Part shown: in pieces, positions 9,259 to 18,162 of the stretch
Numbering within the stretch: position 1 is the first letter of the stretch
Layout: each line of letters begins with the position of its first letter
DNA from: Acidobacteriota bacterium
Lineage (GTDB): Bacteria > Acidobacteriota > Thermoanaerobaculia > Multivoradales > Multivoraceae
DNA: 64,000 nt
Direction of reading: 5' to 3'
NCBI GenBank assembly: GCA_029263415.1
Contig: JAJCXN010000015.1
Coordinates: forward strand, 1 to 64,000
Position numbers and translations under genes: made by a program
The notes under the pieces: model-generated
Seen by the model: only the letters and a program-made list of their open reading frames with translations
The model's database searches: none
Told to the model about the DNA's origin: nothing

Positions 9259-11313
9259 ATGTATCTGAGATTCCTGCAACTCGCCCTACTGCATTTCGCT
9301 CTGTCAAGCGTCGCTCTGAGTCAAACAAAGACAGGTGAATGGCGTCACTATGGTGGCGACTCGGCCAGCACCAAGTACTCACCACTCGCTCAAATCGACG
9401 CCAGCAACTTCGCCGAACTCGAAACACTGTGGGAGTGGTCGTCAGTCGACGGTTGGGTGAGCCGCTCGGAGTCGGGCGGCGAATGGTGGGGAAAAGCCAA
9501 GGACGTGTTCGCTGCCATCAAGGACGACGAGCCAGAGCTTTGGCGCGGCGGCCTTGCGCCGCGAACACGCAGCCTCAAGGTCACCCCGCTCAAGGTTGGC
9601 GACCAACTATTCGTTGTGACACCGATCTACCAAGCTGCTGCGATCGATGCTCGAACCGGTGCAACGCAATGGGTCTATAACCCCAAGAGCTACGAAGCCG
9701 GCACCCCGACCATGAGCTTGTTGTGGAACCACCGAGGCCCTGCCTACTGGGAACCGGCGGATGATTCGACCGCCTTGGAGAAGCTCGAACCGCGGATCAT
9801 CTGGGGCACTGGAGACGGCTGGCTGATCGCTGTAAACGCTGAGACCGGTCGCCCCATCCAGAGCTTTGGAAGCAACGGCCGGATCGACCTGATGGAAGGC
9901 CTGCTGCGCGCCGAACGCGGTGATCGCGACTATCTCAACGCGCTGCGCTATTCCCTCTCCTCACCGCCCTTGGTAGTCGGCAATGTCGTTGTCACCGGGT
10001 CTTCAATCGCAGATCGACGGATCACCAAGGAAGCGATTCCAGGTGACGTCAGGGGCTGGGACGCGCGCACAGGCGAGTTGCTCTGGACCTTCCACACCAT
10101 TCCCCACGCGGGAGAGTTCGGTCACGACACGTGGCTCGAGGGTTCAGCCGAGTACACCGGCAACGTCAACGTGTGGACCATGATGAGTGCCGATGTCGAA
10201 CGAGGCATCGTCTATCTCCCGATCGGCACGCCCACCAACGATTTCTACGGCGGCCATCGACCGGGTGACAATCTCTTTGCCGAAAGTCTAGTCGCGGTCG
10301 AAGCGGCAAACGGCAAACGGCTATGGCACTTCCAAACGGTGCACCACGGCGTTTGGGACTACGACCTTCCAGCCGCGCCCAACTTGATCGATCTTGAGAT
10401 CGACGGCACCATCGTTCCCGCCGTCGCACAGATCACCAAGCAGGGATTCACCTTCGTCTTCAACCGCGTCACCGGTGAACCGCTGTGGCCGATCGAGGAG
10501 CGTGCGGTTCCGTCGTCGACCATGCCGGGCGAGTTGCTATCTGAGACTCAACCACACCCAACCAAACCACCTCCCTTCGAAGCGCAGGGCGTAACGGAAT
10601 CAGATCTCATCGACTTCACTCCAGAGATCAAAGCCGAAGCGCTCGAGATCGCCAAAGGATTCCAACTCGGCCCGCTGTTCACTCCTCCGTCGCTCAAAGC
10701 GAACGGCACCAAGGCAACTCTGCAACGCCCAGGTCTAGGAGGTGGCGCCAACTGGCACGGAGCCGCTGTCGATCCCGAAACCGGCCTGCTCTATGTACCC
10801 TCGAGAAACAGCATCACCGCCGTTACCTTCTACACCCCCGACCCAGAAGAAGGCGGCTCGCTCCGCTACACCCATCGCTCGGCAGGAGGTTCAGCTGGGC
10901 CGCGCAATCTCCCCTTGTTCAAGCCGCCCTACTCGCGCATGACCGCGATCGATCTCACCACCGGCGAACACGCCTGGATGCAACCCCTCGGTACGGGCGA
11001 CCACATCCGCAACCACCCGGACCTCGCTCACCTCGATCTGCCCCCACTCGGCGGCGATCGCTACACCGGCCCGCTCCTGACCAAAACCCTGCTGATCCAA
11101 GGGCAGGCTCAAATCGAAGCAGGCGACGGACCGCCCGGCTGGCTAGTGGCGCGCAACAAGACCAACGGAATAGAAGTCGGCCGCTTCCCTCTGCCCGGGA
11201 TTCCAATTGGCAGCCCCATGACCTACACCAATGGTGACCGACAGGTCATCGCGATCACCGTCAGTGGTAATCCACCGCGCCTGATCGCCGTCGGCCTTCC
11301 GTCCGAACCCTAA
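9259..11313 (+). CDS. PQQ-dependent (quinoprotein) dehydrogenase, periplasmic
   Basis: 684 residues with a signal peptide (MYLRFLQLALLHFALSSVALS). Eight-bladed propeller motifs recur: GEWRHYGGDSASTKYSPL near the N-terminus, GDGWLIAVNAETGRP, RGWDARTGELLWTFHTIP, the LWHFQTVHHGVWDYDLP signature and GGANWHGAAVDPETGLLYVP. This is the pattern of membrane-associated quinoprotein glucose dehydrogenase-like enzymes, which oxidise sugars or alcohols in the periplasm and pass electrons to the respiratory chain. There is no fused cytochrome c domain and no N-terminal membrane domain. The substrate cannot be read from sequence. The start is supported by AAGAGGT six bases upstream. The 3' end overlaps that of the convergent DUF2911 gene. 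Confidence 0.88.
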   Translation: MYLRFLQLALLHFALSSVALSQTKTGEWRHYGGDSASTKYSPLAQIDASNFAELETLWEWSSVDGWVSRSESGGEWWGKAKDVFAAIKDDEPELWRGGLAPRTRSLKVTPLKVGDQLFVVTPIYQAAAIDARTGATQWVYNPKSYEAGTPTMSLLWNHRGPAYWEPADDSTALEKLEPRIIWGTGDGWLIAVNAETGRPIQSFGSNGRIDLMEGLLRAERGDRDYLNALRYSLSSPPLVVGNVVVTGSSIADRRITKEAIPGDVRGWDARTGELLWTFHTIPHAGEFGHDTWLEGSAEYTGNVNVWTMMSADVERGIVYLPIGTPTNDFYGGHRPGDNLFAESLVAVEAANGKRLWHFQTVHHGVWDYDLPAAPNLIDLEIDGTIVPAVAQITKQGFTFVFNRVTGEPLWPIEERAVPSSTMPGELLSETQPHPTKPPPFEAQGVTESDLIDFTPEIKAEALEIAKGFQLGPLFTPPSLKANGTKATLQRPGLGGGANWHGAAVDPETGLLYVPSRNSITAVTFYTPDPEEGGSLRYTHRSAGGSAGPRNLPLFKPPYSRMTAIDLTTGEHAWMQPLGTGDHIRNHPDLAHLDLPPLGGDRYTGPLLTKTLLIQGQAQIEAGDGPPGWLVARNKTNGIEVGRFPLPGIPIGSPMTYTNGDRQVIAITVSGNPPRLIAVGLPSEP

Positions 11314-11954
11314 GGCGATGCTGACGCGGCGCGGAAGCCGGCGTGCCAGCGATGCTCACCCCATTCGATCTCAAGTCGGCCCTCGTCGCCCTCTGCTGTG
11401 AGCTCGAAGCTCAACTGCTCCGGGCTATGCAAAGAGCCTTCGTCGACTTCATGAACCAGCCCCACAACCGCGCGATCAGCGTCGCTGTTGTATTGGGTCC
11501 CCCAGACATCGCCTTCATCGTTGAAGCACAGTTCCCATCCATTTTGGCTCTTGCGTAGCCACACTGAATAGATGCCCGGGTAGTTCGGCGCGACGTTGCC
11601 GGTGGGGACTCGAACGTCTCCAAACTCAAGGGCTATCTCGGCGCGCATTCTGATCGCAGGCGAGGACAGCAGCCGTAGCACTGAACCCGGCTCAAGACGT
11701 TGAAGTTCCGCAAACTCGGGGCCACCGACGGTCGGCAACCCGTAGCTGATATCGACTTTCTTGCCGTCGAACCTGGCAGTGGCTGTCTTGCGCGTCACCG
11801 GACGACGGCTGCGCTGTTGACTCGCCTGGCTTGACGGTTCTTGTGCTGCCTTCGGTTCAACTGCGAACGCAGATGCGTTCGCAGTTGAGACGCCCAGCGA
11901 GGAGGTGATTATGAGCGCACTCGCGCCCAGCACGAAAATCATGATTCGACACAC
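11310..11954 (-). CDS. DUF2911 family exported protein
   Basis: 214 residues. An N-terminal hydrophobic signal and an Ala/Gln/Ser/Arg-rich linker precede a DUF2911 domain: DGKKVDISYGLP, then PGIYSVWLRKSQNGWELCFN and WGTQYNSDAD. The function of the family is unknown. The gene lies 11 bases after the heme/copper protein gene and is probably its operon partner. The GTG at 11954 gives the signal peptide a basic residue; an ATG at 11942 is the alternative. Its stop codon overlaps the stop of the convergent PQQ dehydrogenase, so the two genes leave no room for terminators between them. Confidence 0.8.
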   Translation of the reverse strand: MCRIMIFVLGASALIITSSLGVSTANASAFAVEPKAAQEPSSQASQQRSRRPVTRKTATARFDGKKVDISYGLPTVGGPEFAELQRLEPGSVLRLLSSPAIRMRAEIALEFGDVRVPTGNVAPNYPGIYSVWLRKSQNGWELCFNDEGDVWGTQYNSDADRAVVGLVHEVDEGSLHSPEQLSFELTAEGDEGRLEIEWGEHRWHAGFRAASASP

Positions 11955-11965
11955 GGTGTACGGCT

Positions 11966-13354
11966 CTATTCGTCGGAGCCGGAGGCGGCGCCTGCCGAAA
12001 CAGCTGCCGCTTCTTCTTCAGACACCTCTTCTTCGAAACCATCGCTGGATACGCCGAAGTGGTCGGCCAGCACCTGCTTAACGGTGAGCTGCTTTGCTTC
12101 GGTGTGGGAGTAGGTCACGTAACCGAGCATCATCTCGTCCCAAGTCTCAGGGCCCCAGTCGATCGACACGGTTGGATCTGGGTTAGCGGGATTGGCTTCC
12201 GAGTTATCGAAGAACGCCGTGTACTCGACCAGGGTCCCAGCAGGCAGTCGCTTGGGCTCGTTGAACGAGTAATCCGTTTGCCAGTTGAAGTCCCAAGCGG
12301 GAACGCTGAGCAGCGTCTCTTTGGTGCCATCTGGATAGTGCGCTACATAGGCCGCATCACGGCCGCGCAGGTGCATGTGTGGATGGAGCGCAATCAAGGA
12401 GGTGTCTTGCTCGAAGACACGCCCTGCGCCGACCTTCCACGCCGGGTGTCCCGGTGGAATATCGAAGTAGCGGTTGCCGATCGCATTGTGATCAACGAAG
12501 TGGTTGAGCTTGGCGTCCTTGGGGTAGAACTTAAACGCCACTTGCGACTGATCCCAGGAGCCCGTCCCTTCGCCCTTTTCCTTGTGGTAGTGCATGGAAA
12601 AGGCGATGGTGGTGTCCTTGATCAGGAGCTTGGCGTAGCCATCGGGAAACTCCATCGGCTCCTCGCCTGGAGCGATCGAACCGAGACCGTAGCCCGTGCC
12701 AGGCACGCTACCTGCTCCTGGAAGAAAGCCGTAGCCAACGATGTGGTGCACTACGGGCCCGCCACGCCATTCGATCGCCTTGACGAAACGGCTCTCGGGC
12801 AGGATCGAAGCATCCAGCGTCACTTTGTGAGTGACGTAGTGGGTGTCAGCGTCGTCAGGAACGAAGTAGCGGGGTGCGTCAACTACGAGATCAGGCTCGC
12901 CAATGCGCCAGCCATTGGTGGGAAATTCCACGGGTTCTGGTGCGACTGCAGGGTCCCCTTGAGGCGCACCGCTGTTGACCCAGCTCACGATGGTGTCAAT
13001 CTCGGTATCGCTCAAGGTTCGTTCGTTCTCGAACACACCATGGAATTTGGGGTCCGCGTACCAGGGCGGCATCTTGCGCGACTGCACGTTGCGCGCGATC
13101 GACTTCGCCCAAGGTCTTGCTTCCTGGTAGGAGGTGAGTGACATTGGCGCCACCATGCCCGTGTAGTTGTCGCCTCCCTCGCGGTGGCAGGACTGGCAGT
13201 TCTGCTGGAGGATGGGCAAAACATCGCCGGTGAAGGTGACCGTCTTGTCAACGCTATTCGCCGAGGCGCTGCCCGGTTCGGCGAGTGTCGGCTGGCCAAG
13301 GCTCGCTAGAAGCAACAGTGAACCGGCGGCTACTTTGAAGGGTACTGCGCTCAT
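11966..13354 (-). CDS. Exported heme c / PHM-type copper monooxygenase-like protein
   Basis: 462 residues with a signal peptide. The N-terminal part is a cytochrome c-like module (FTGDVLPILQQNCQSCH gives the CxxCH heme site; RKMPPWYADP supplies the downstream Met region). The rest follows the two-domain fold of copper type II ascorbate-dependent monooxygenases: VVHHIVGY as the His-His site, FSMHYH, and HPHMHLRG matching the HxHxxG copper motif, with WDEMM near the end as the Met-ligand region. Such proteins are annotated as ascorbate-dependent monooxygenases of unknown substrate in Acidobacteriota and Planctomycetes. The start has GAGGAT about eight bases upstream. It is first in an operon with the DUF2911 gene. 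The C-terminus is a Glu/Ala/Ser-rich tail. Confidence 0.85.
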   Translation of the reverse strand: MSAVPFKVAAGSLLLLASLGQPTLAEPGSASANSVDKTVTFTGDVLPILQQNCQSCHREGGDNYTGMVAPMSLTSYQEARPWAKSIARNVQSRKMPPWYADPKFHGVFENERTLSDTEIDTIVSWVNSGAPQGDPAVAPEPVEFPTNGWRIGEPDLVVDAPRYFVPDDADTHYVTHKVTLDASILPESRFVKAIEWRGGPVVHHIVGYGFLPGAGSVPGTGYGLGSIAPGEEPMEFPDGYAKLLIKDTTIAFSMHYHKEKGEGTGSWDQSQVAFKFYPKDAKLNHFVDHNAIGNRYFDIPPGHPAWKVGAGRVFEQDTSLIALHPHMHLRGRDAAYVAHYPDGTKETLLSVPAWDFNWQTDYSFNEPKRLPAGTLVEYTAFFDNSEANPANPDPTVSIDWGPETWDEMMLGYVTYSHTEAKQLTVKQVLADHFGVSSDGFEEEVSEEEAAAVSAGAASGSDE

Positions 13355-13553
13355 GGGATCAATCCTCGATTGCGGTTTTGCTCTCTAGCGTCGATGTCAC
13401 CATCTACGTCTGGAGCGCTGGCGGCGAGACTCAAAAGGGGCGCGACTAGTCTACACAAAGGCCAGCAGCATCGTGCGCGGCAAAAAAGGCACGTCGCGGC
13501 CACAGGGGCCCACAAACGACGTCCTCGTGCGCCCACGCACCCTCTATTGCCGC

Positions 13554-15200
13554 CTACCGCTCCCGTTTCGTGCTCTGCATCAAGACCTCAACCCGAGGAT
13601 CGAGTACCACCTCGAGCGGCTCGCTCGCTAAGTCGCTTACCGTGAACTCAACAAAGCGCGCATCGCTCCAGATCACCGGTGTGGTGATCGACGTTTCACC
13701 GGTCGAGTCACGCGATACGACCCGGATTGGAATGCGGACTCGGTAGGGCTCTTCCTTCTGGGTCTGTTCGATCCTGATGTGAAGCGCGCCAGCCTGCCCG
13801 TCATAGCGGGTGCTCCACTCCGCAACCAGAGCGCCGCCACGCCTGAGCCACTGATCGAAAAACCATTGCAGCTCCTGACCTGAGGCGCGCTCCATGACCC
13901 GCCTGAAATCGGCCGTAGTCGCATTCCGGTCTTGATAGAGCGTGTAGTACTCGCGGATACCTCGCCAGAAAGCCTCGTCACCCATCATCGAGCGCAGCAT
14001 GTGCAGCGTCCATGCACCCTTCTGGTAGGTATTGCCAGTGGTCACCTTGCTCATGTCACCTAGATTGTCGTGAACAATGCGTTCTGAAGGATTATCTTGA
14101 TACGACCTAAAGATCCGTTCTCGGCTCTGCTCTAACCCGGCGACGAACTCGTCTCGACCGTACGCATGCTCGATGAACAACAGCGTGAAGTAGGTCGCGA
14201 AACCCTCGCTCAACCACACGTCATCCCAATCCGCTGCGGTCACGGCATTGCCGAACCACTGGTGGGCGATCTCGTGAATCACGACATTGCGCCAGCGCTT
14301 GCTACGCGTGCCGGTCACCGAACGGTCGTCGTACATGATCGCAGTGGCAGCCTCCATGCCACCCTTGGTTCGGGCCGACTGCACATTTGCAAGCTTCTCG
14401 TACGAGTAGGGCCCCACATGCTCGGAGTAGAAGTCCAGGACATGGTGAGTGGGTTCTGAGAAATCGTCAAAGCCCGCATCGCGATCCTGTGCAAAAACCC
14501 AGGTTTGGACCGGCTTGCCGCGAAACGGCCGCAGGTGTTGTACAGCGAACTCGGTGACGCCCAGGGTGTAGAGCCAAGTGGCGATGGGCACTGACTCTTG
14601 CCAATGGGTCAAGCGCTTGCCGCCCAAGAGATCACGTTCTTCCACCAAGGCCCCGTTTGAGATCACTTGGTAGCGCGAGGGCGCTGTGACGATCATGTCG
14701 CTAGTGGCCTTGTCGCCGGGATGATCGACCGTGGCCAGCCAGTGGCGCGCCTTGTTGGGCCAGTTGTCGCTGAACCAGCTCCAGGTGCCGTGCTTATTGG
14801 GGCCGATGCCAAGCGCGTCTTTGGGCACTCCTTGGTACTCGATCTCCACCACCAATTTGGAGCCGGACTGCACGTTCTTCGCGAGTGCGATCTTAAGGCG
14901 GGACTCTTGGTGTTCGAACTGCGCCACCTCCCCTCCGACGCGGACCCCACTCACCGTCATGCCGGCATCATCAGTTGCATTGACAAGATCGAAGGCGAGC
15001 TCGTCCACTCCATCGTCGATCACCGCGATAGAGACTGTGGTCGTGACCTCAATGCGACGTTCGCCCTCGAACAGCTCGATCTCAAAACGGTAGTTCTCGA
15101 CGTCAAGCGCCGGGTTCTTGGGGTACGTGTCTGCTGAGAGGGTCCCCGCGGCAGCCAGCATCACCAAGGCAGCAGCGGTCGTTAATTGACGCATGCTCAT
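13554..15200 (-). CDS. M1 family zinc aminopeptidase, exported
   Basis: 548 residues with a signal peptide (MSMRQLTTAAALVMLAAAG). The catalytic motif HEIAHQWFG with the second-shell ligand in LSEGFATYF gives HExxH-18-E. The exopeptidase motif reads GGMEAA instead of the textbook GAMEN, a common variant in bacterial members. It removes N-terminal residues from peptides, here in the periplasm or outside the cell. Its ATG overlaps the stop of the upstream M24 peptidase gene by one base (TAATG), so the two peptidases are co-translated and probably degrade peptides together. Confidence 0.92.
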   Translation of the reverse strand: MSMRQLTTAAALVMLAAAGTLSADTYPKNPALDVENYRFEIELFEGERRIEVTTTVSIAVIDDGVDELAFDLVNATDDAGMTVSGVRVGGEVAQFEHQESRLKIALAKNVQSGSKLVVEIEYQGVPKDALGIGPNKHGTWSWFSDNWPNKARHWLATVDHPGDKATSDMIVTAPSRYQVISNGALVEERDLLGGKRLTHWQESVPIATWLYTLGVTEFAVQHLRPFRGKPVQTWVFAQDRDAGFDDFSEPTHHVLDFYSEHVGPYSYEKLANVQSARTKGGMEAATAIMYDDRSVTGTRSKRWRNVVIHEIAHQWFGNAVTAADWDDVWLSEGFATYFTLLFIEHAYGRDEFVAGLEQSRERIFRSYQDNPSERIVHDNLGDMSKVTTGNTYQKGAWTLHMLRSMMGDEAFWRGIREYYTLYQDRNATTADFRRVMERASGQELQWFFDQWLRRGGALVAEWSTRYDGQAGALHIRIEQTQKEEPYRVRIPIRVVSRDSTGETSITTPVIWSDARFVEFTVSDLASEPLEVVLDPRVEVLMQSTKRER

Positions 15201-16678
15201 TAGCGCTGCTCCCGAACAAATGTCGCGGGGCCTGGCGGCACCTTCTGCAACACCCCAGGCTCCGCCATCAACGCCTCAATCCCTTCGATGGAACGCGGCA
15301 CGAACCAGGTAAAGTTCTCCACACCGTCCTCAGTTACGACCACCACATCTTCGATACGCACGTACAACTTCTCGTCGTGCACCCACAGCATCGGATCGAG
15401 CGCGAACACCACTCCTGGCCGAAGCGGCTGCGATCGATAGTTACCCACGTCGTGCACCGCGAGTCCGACCGGGTGAGAAAGGTGTCCGCGAAAGGTGAGC
15501 ATCTCTTCTGCGGCGGTGCGGTAGCTCGGCTTGGACCACTGGGTGACCTCGAACACCGGACGCATGCGCGCCGCAGCCTCATCCATCACCTGATCGGCAC
15601 TAACTCCGGGCCTGACCACATCCATCAGCACGTCGAAGTACTGCACCACGAAGCCATACAACTCGCGTTGCCCTGGTGAGAAGCGACCGTTAACCGGAAA
15701 CACTCGGGCAACGTCGCTGGTGTAATACCGATAGTCGGGCGCGTAGTCCATCAGTACCAGTTGGCCGTCCTGCAGCTCACTTTCACTCCGGTAGTAGTGC
15801 CCGAAGTACGCATTGCTGCCGGTTCCGGTGATCGGCCGATAGCCCTCGCCTTGAGAGCCATTCAATAGGTAGACATAGCGCGCAGCTGCGTCCAGCTGGT
15901 ACTCCCAAACCCCTGCCTCGGCAGAGCGCATAGCCTCCATCAGGCCCAGCCCTGCGATCTCACTGGCGCGTTTAACCAGACCGATCTCGCGTTCGCTCTT
16001 CTGAATGCGCATCGCATCCAAGATCGGCGTCAGGTCGCGAGTTTCAAACTGCGGATAGCGCTGCTTCAACTGTGAGACGAAGTGTCCCTCGCGCGACGCG
16101 CGGCCACCCCACGGATCGGCTAGCTCGGACGACATCCCAATCAAGAGTTCGTCACGACTCTGCGCACCCAGTTCCGCAGGACTGAACATCGTGTAGAGCA
16201 AAGGAGCAGGCGGCCGCAGCGCCAGCCCCACGAAGTCACGGCCCATTCGCTCTAGAGGCTCAACGCGATCGACACCGGTCAACTCGATCACCAGTTCAGC
16301 ATCCTCAGCCGAGAGCACTTTGCCCTCGCTTCGCTCCCGGCGTGCATCGCGGTGCGGCAGATAGAGCGTTGTGCGGTCGCTGCGGCCATCCAGGAGCAAG
16401 TACGCATGAGGAACTTCAACACCGCTTAGGTAGTAGAAGCTGTTGGTCTGGCGAAAGCGCAAGAAACCGCGCACATTCGCAGCACCCTGCAAGAGAGCCA
16501 TCGCTTCATCACCGATCGCCTCGAAGACACGAGCGCGCCGTTCCTTGAACTCTTCCGGAGGAAAGTCCACCTGATGACGATAGGTGTCCTGCGCGCACAG
16601 AGCGGGCGCCAGCGCGAACGGAATGGACAGCTGCAATAACCAGTGGCCAAAGCGCGGGCGCCTCGTAGTTTGCTTCAT
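15200..16678 (-). CDS. M24 family Xaa-Pro aminopeptidase-like metallopeptidase, exported
   Basis: About 492 residues. The ATG at 16678 opens a signal peptide (MKQTTRRPRFGHWLLQLSIP) and has GGAG nine bases upstream; the longer reading from 16786 lacks this. An N-terminal APP-type domain starts at FPPEEFKERRARV and the pita-bread domain follows. Metal ligands are visible: LVLMDYAPDY and TSDVARVFPV (two Asp), GHLSHPVGLAVHDVG (His) and VRIEDVVVV (Glu). The fourth ligand, normally Glu in a TIEPG-type motif, is Asp here (FALDPMLWV). It cleaves X-Pro bonds in related enzymes. It is coupled to the M1 gene by TAATG. A second M24 protein with the same PPEEF-ERRAR start lies at 48348. Confidence 0.88.
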   Translation of the reverse strand: MKQTTRRPRFGHWLLQLSIPFALAPALCAQDTYRHQVDFPPEEFKERRARVFEAIGDEAMALLQGAANVRGFLRFRQTNSFYYLSGVEVPHAYLLLDGRSDRTTLYLPHRDARRERSEGKVLSAEDAELVIELTGVDRVEPLERMGRDFVGLALRPPAPLLYTMFSPAELGAQSRDELLIGMSSELADPWGGRASREGHFVSQLKQRYPQFETRDLTPILDAMRIQKSEREIGLVKRASEIAGLGLMEAMRSAEAGVWEYQLDAAARYVYLLNGSQGEGYRPITGTGSNAYFGHYYRSESELQDGQLVLMDYAPDYRYYTSDVARVFPVNGRFSPGQRELYGFVVQYFDVLMDVVRPGVSADQVMDEAAARMRPVFEVTQWSKPSYRTAAEEMLTFRGHLSHPVGLAVHDVGNYRSQPLRPGVVFALDPMLWVHDEKLYVRIEDVVVVTEDGVENFTWFVPRSIEGIEALMAEPGVLQKVPPGPATFVREQR

Positions 16679-17093
16679 GATCACTTCTCCGGGGTCCACG
16701 GTTGTTGACTTCAGATCGAGTCGCCAGTGTAGCGCCAGTGATTGTTCTGCGATCCGCCCTTGGCAAAGTCTCTCACCGACGCTCACTGGGAGCTCCGTGC
16801 TAGTTCGGCAGAGGCCCTCGGCAGAATCGAAGGGCTACCGACACAGCAAATCCAATCGGTCGTTGAGGCTTGCAAGCTGCAGTCAGACAAGGGCGTGCCG
16901 AACCCGCGGCAGAAGCCCTGAGCGGCCTGCTGGACTTCTAACTTGCCACAGCCGAAACGTGCTGCCGGTTCAGATTCGCGCTATCCCCACCCCCAAAATT
17001 CCTCGATTGCCTTGCAGGTTGGCTCCTCCTGTCGCAGACTCAGGGTTCGCTCGCCGTCATCCCACGGCGCGAATGGCGACAGAAGGGCCAACC
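16679..17093. other. Divergent intergenic region
   Basis: About 415 bases separate the M24-M1 operon (minus) from the desaturase gene (plus). It must hold both promoters, but I see no strong -35/-10 pair, palindrome or RNA structure. Open frames here are extensions of the flanking genes without protein-like content. Confidence 0.5.
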
Positions 17094-18131
17094 ATGCAGC
17101 CGACCCAGCCTCAAGCAGAATCAGCCGCAAGCTATTGGAACCGCTTGCTTGCCCCCTACATGGAAAGGAGCCCTAAACGAGCGCTCTTCCAACTGGTGAC
17201 CACCAGCGCATTGTTCATCCTTAGCTGGGCAGCAATGGTATGGAGTCTGGACGTCTCGTACTGGCTGACGCTCGCGTTGTTGCTGCCGACGTCAGGATTC
17301 TTGATCCGCCTGTTTATTTTCCAGCACGATTGCGGCCACGGCGCGTTCTTCAAGAGCCAGCGCATCAACAACTGGGTCGGGTTCTTCATCGGCATCCTTA
17401 TGCTCACGCCCTACCAGTACTGGCGCCGCACCCACGCCTCTCATCACGCCTCCTCAGGCGATCTAGATCGTCGCGGCTACGGCGACGTCAACACCCTCAC
17501 TGTCGACGAATATCTGGCGCTGAGCAAGAGAGGGCGGCTTCGCTACCGCATCTACCGCAGCATCACGGTGCTATTGCTGGTCGGCCCGATCTATCAGTTT
17601 GTGGTCAAGCACCGCTTCCCGCTTGACGCGCCGCGCAGCTGGAAACGCGAGTGGTCCAGCATCATGTGGACAAATGTTGGCATCATCGTTCTGCTTGTGC
17701 TCGGGTGGCAGACCATTGGCATCACCAAGCTTTTGTTGGTGCAAGTTCCGCTGGTGATGACCTCCACCGCTATTGGCATCTGGTTGTTCTACGTACAGCA
17801 CCAGTTCGAGGACACGTACTGGCGCAACACACCCGAGTGGGATTTTCATCGCGCCGGCCTTGAAGGTAGCTCGTACTACGAACTTCCCGCCGTGCTCCAC
17901 TGGTTCACCGGCAACATCGGCTACCATCACATCCACCATCTTTCGAGCCGTATTCCCAACTATCACCTGAGGCGGTGCTTCCGAGAACAGCCTGAGATGC
18001 AGAAGGTCACAAGGCTCACGATCTGGGAAAGCGTCAAGTGTGCGCGTCTCAAACTGTGGGACCAAGCCAGTGGCAAGTTGGTCGGCTTCTCTGAAATTCG
18101 GCAGAGGCCTAGCCTTCGAACAGATCACTGA
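17094..18131 (+). CDS. Membrane fatty acid desaturase
   Basis: About 345 residues. Three histidine clusters for the di-iron site are present: HDCGH (residues 78-82), HASHH (114-118) and HHIHH (about residue 285). Four or more membrane helices surround them (for example FILSWAAMVW, LTLALLLPTSGFLI, NNWVGFFIGILML). It introduces a double bond into acyl chains of membrane lipids using molecular oxygen. The start at 17094 was chosen for AGAAGGG six bases upstream; an in-frame ATG at 17073 lacks a ribosome site. The longer frame back to 16584 is non-coding. It stands as a single gene followed by the HEAT gene 31 bases later. Confidence 0.9.
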   Translation: MQPTQPQAESAASYWNRLLAPYMERSPKRALFQLVTTSALFILSWAAMVWSLDVSYWLTLALLLPTSGFLIRLFIFQHDCGHGAFFKSQRINNWVGFFIGILMLTPYQYWRRTHASHHASSGDLDRRGYGDVNTLTVDEYLALSKRGRLRYRIYRSITVLLLVGPIYQFVVKHRFPLDAPRSWKREWSSIMWTNVGIIVLLVLGWQTIGITKLLLVQVPLVMTSTAIGIWLFYVQHQFEDTYWRNTPEWDFHRAGLEGSSYYELPAVLHWFTGNIGYHHIHHLSSRIPNYHLRRCFREQPEMQKVTRLTIWESVKCARLKLWDQASGKLVGFSEIRQRPSLRTDH

Positions 18132-18162
18132 AGTTACAGTCAGCCTTCGACGTTGACGGCAG

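Noticed and set aside
12059-13141. A 360-codon plus-strand open frame opposite the heme/copper protein gene
   Set aside because: It is an antisense shadow: the minus strand has CxxCH, copper motifs, a signal peptide and a good ribosome site, while the plus-strand frame has no recognisable domain.
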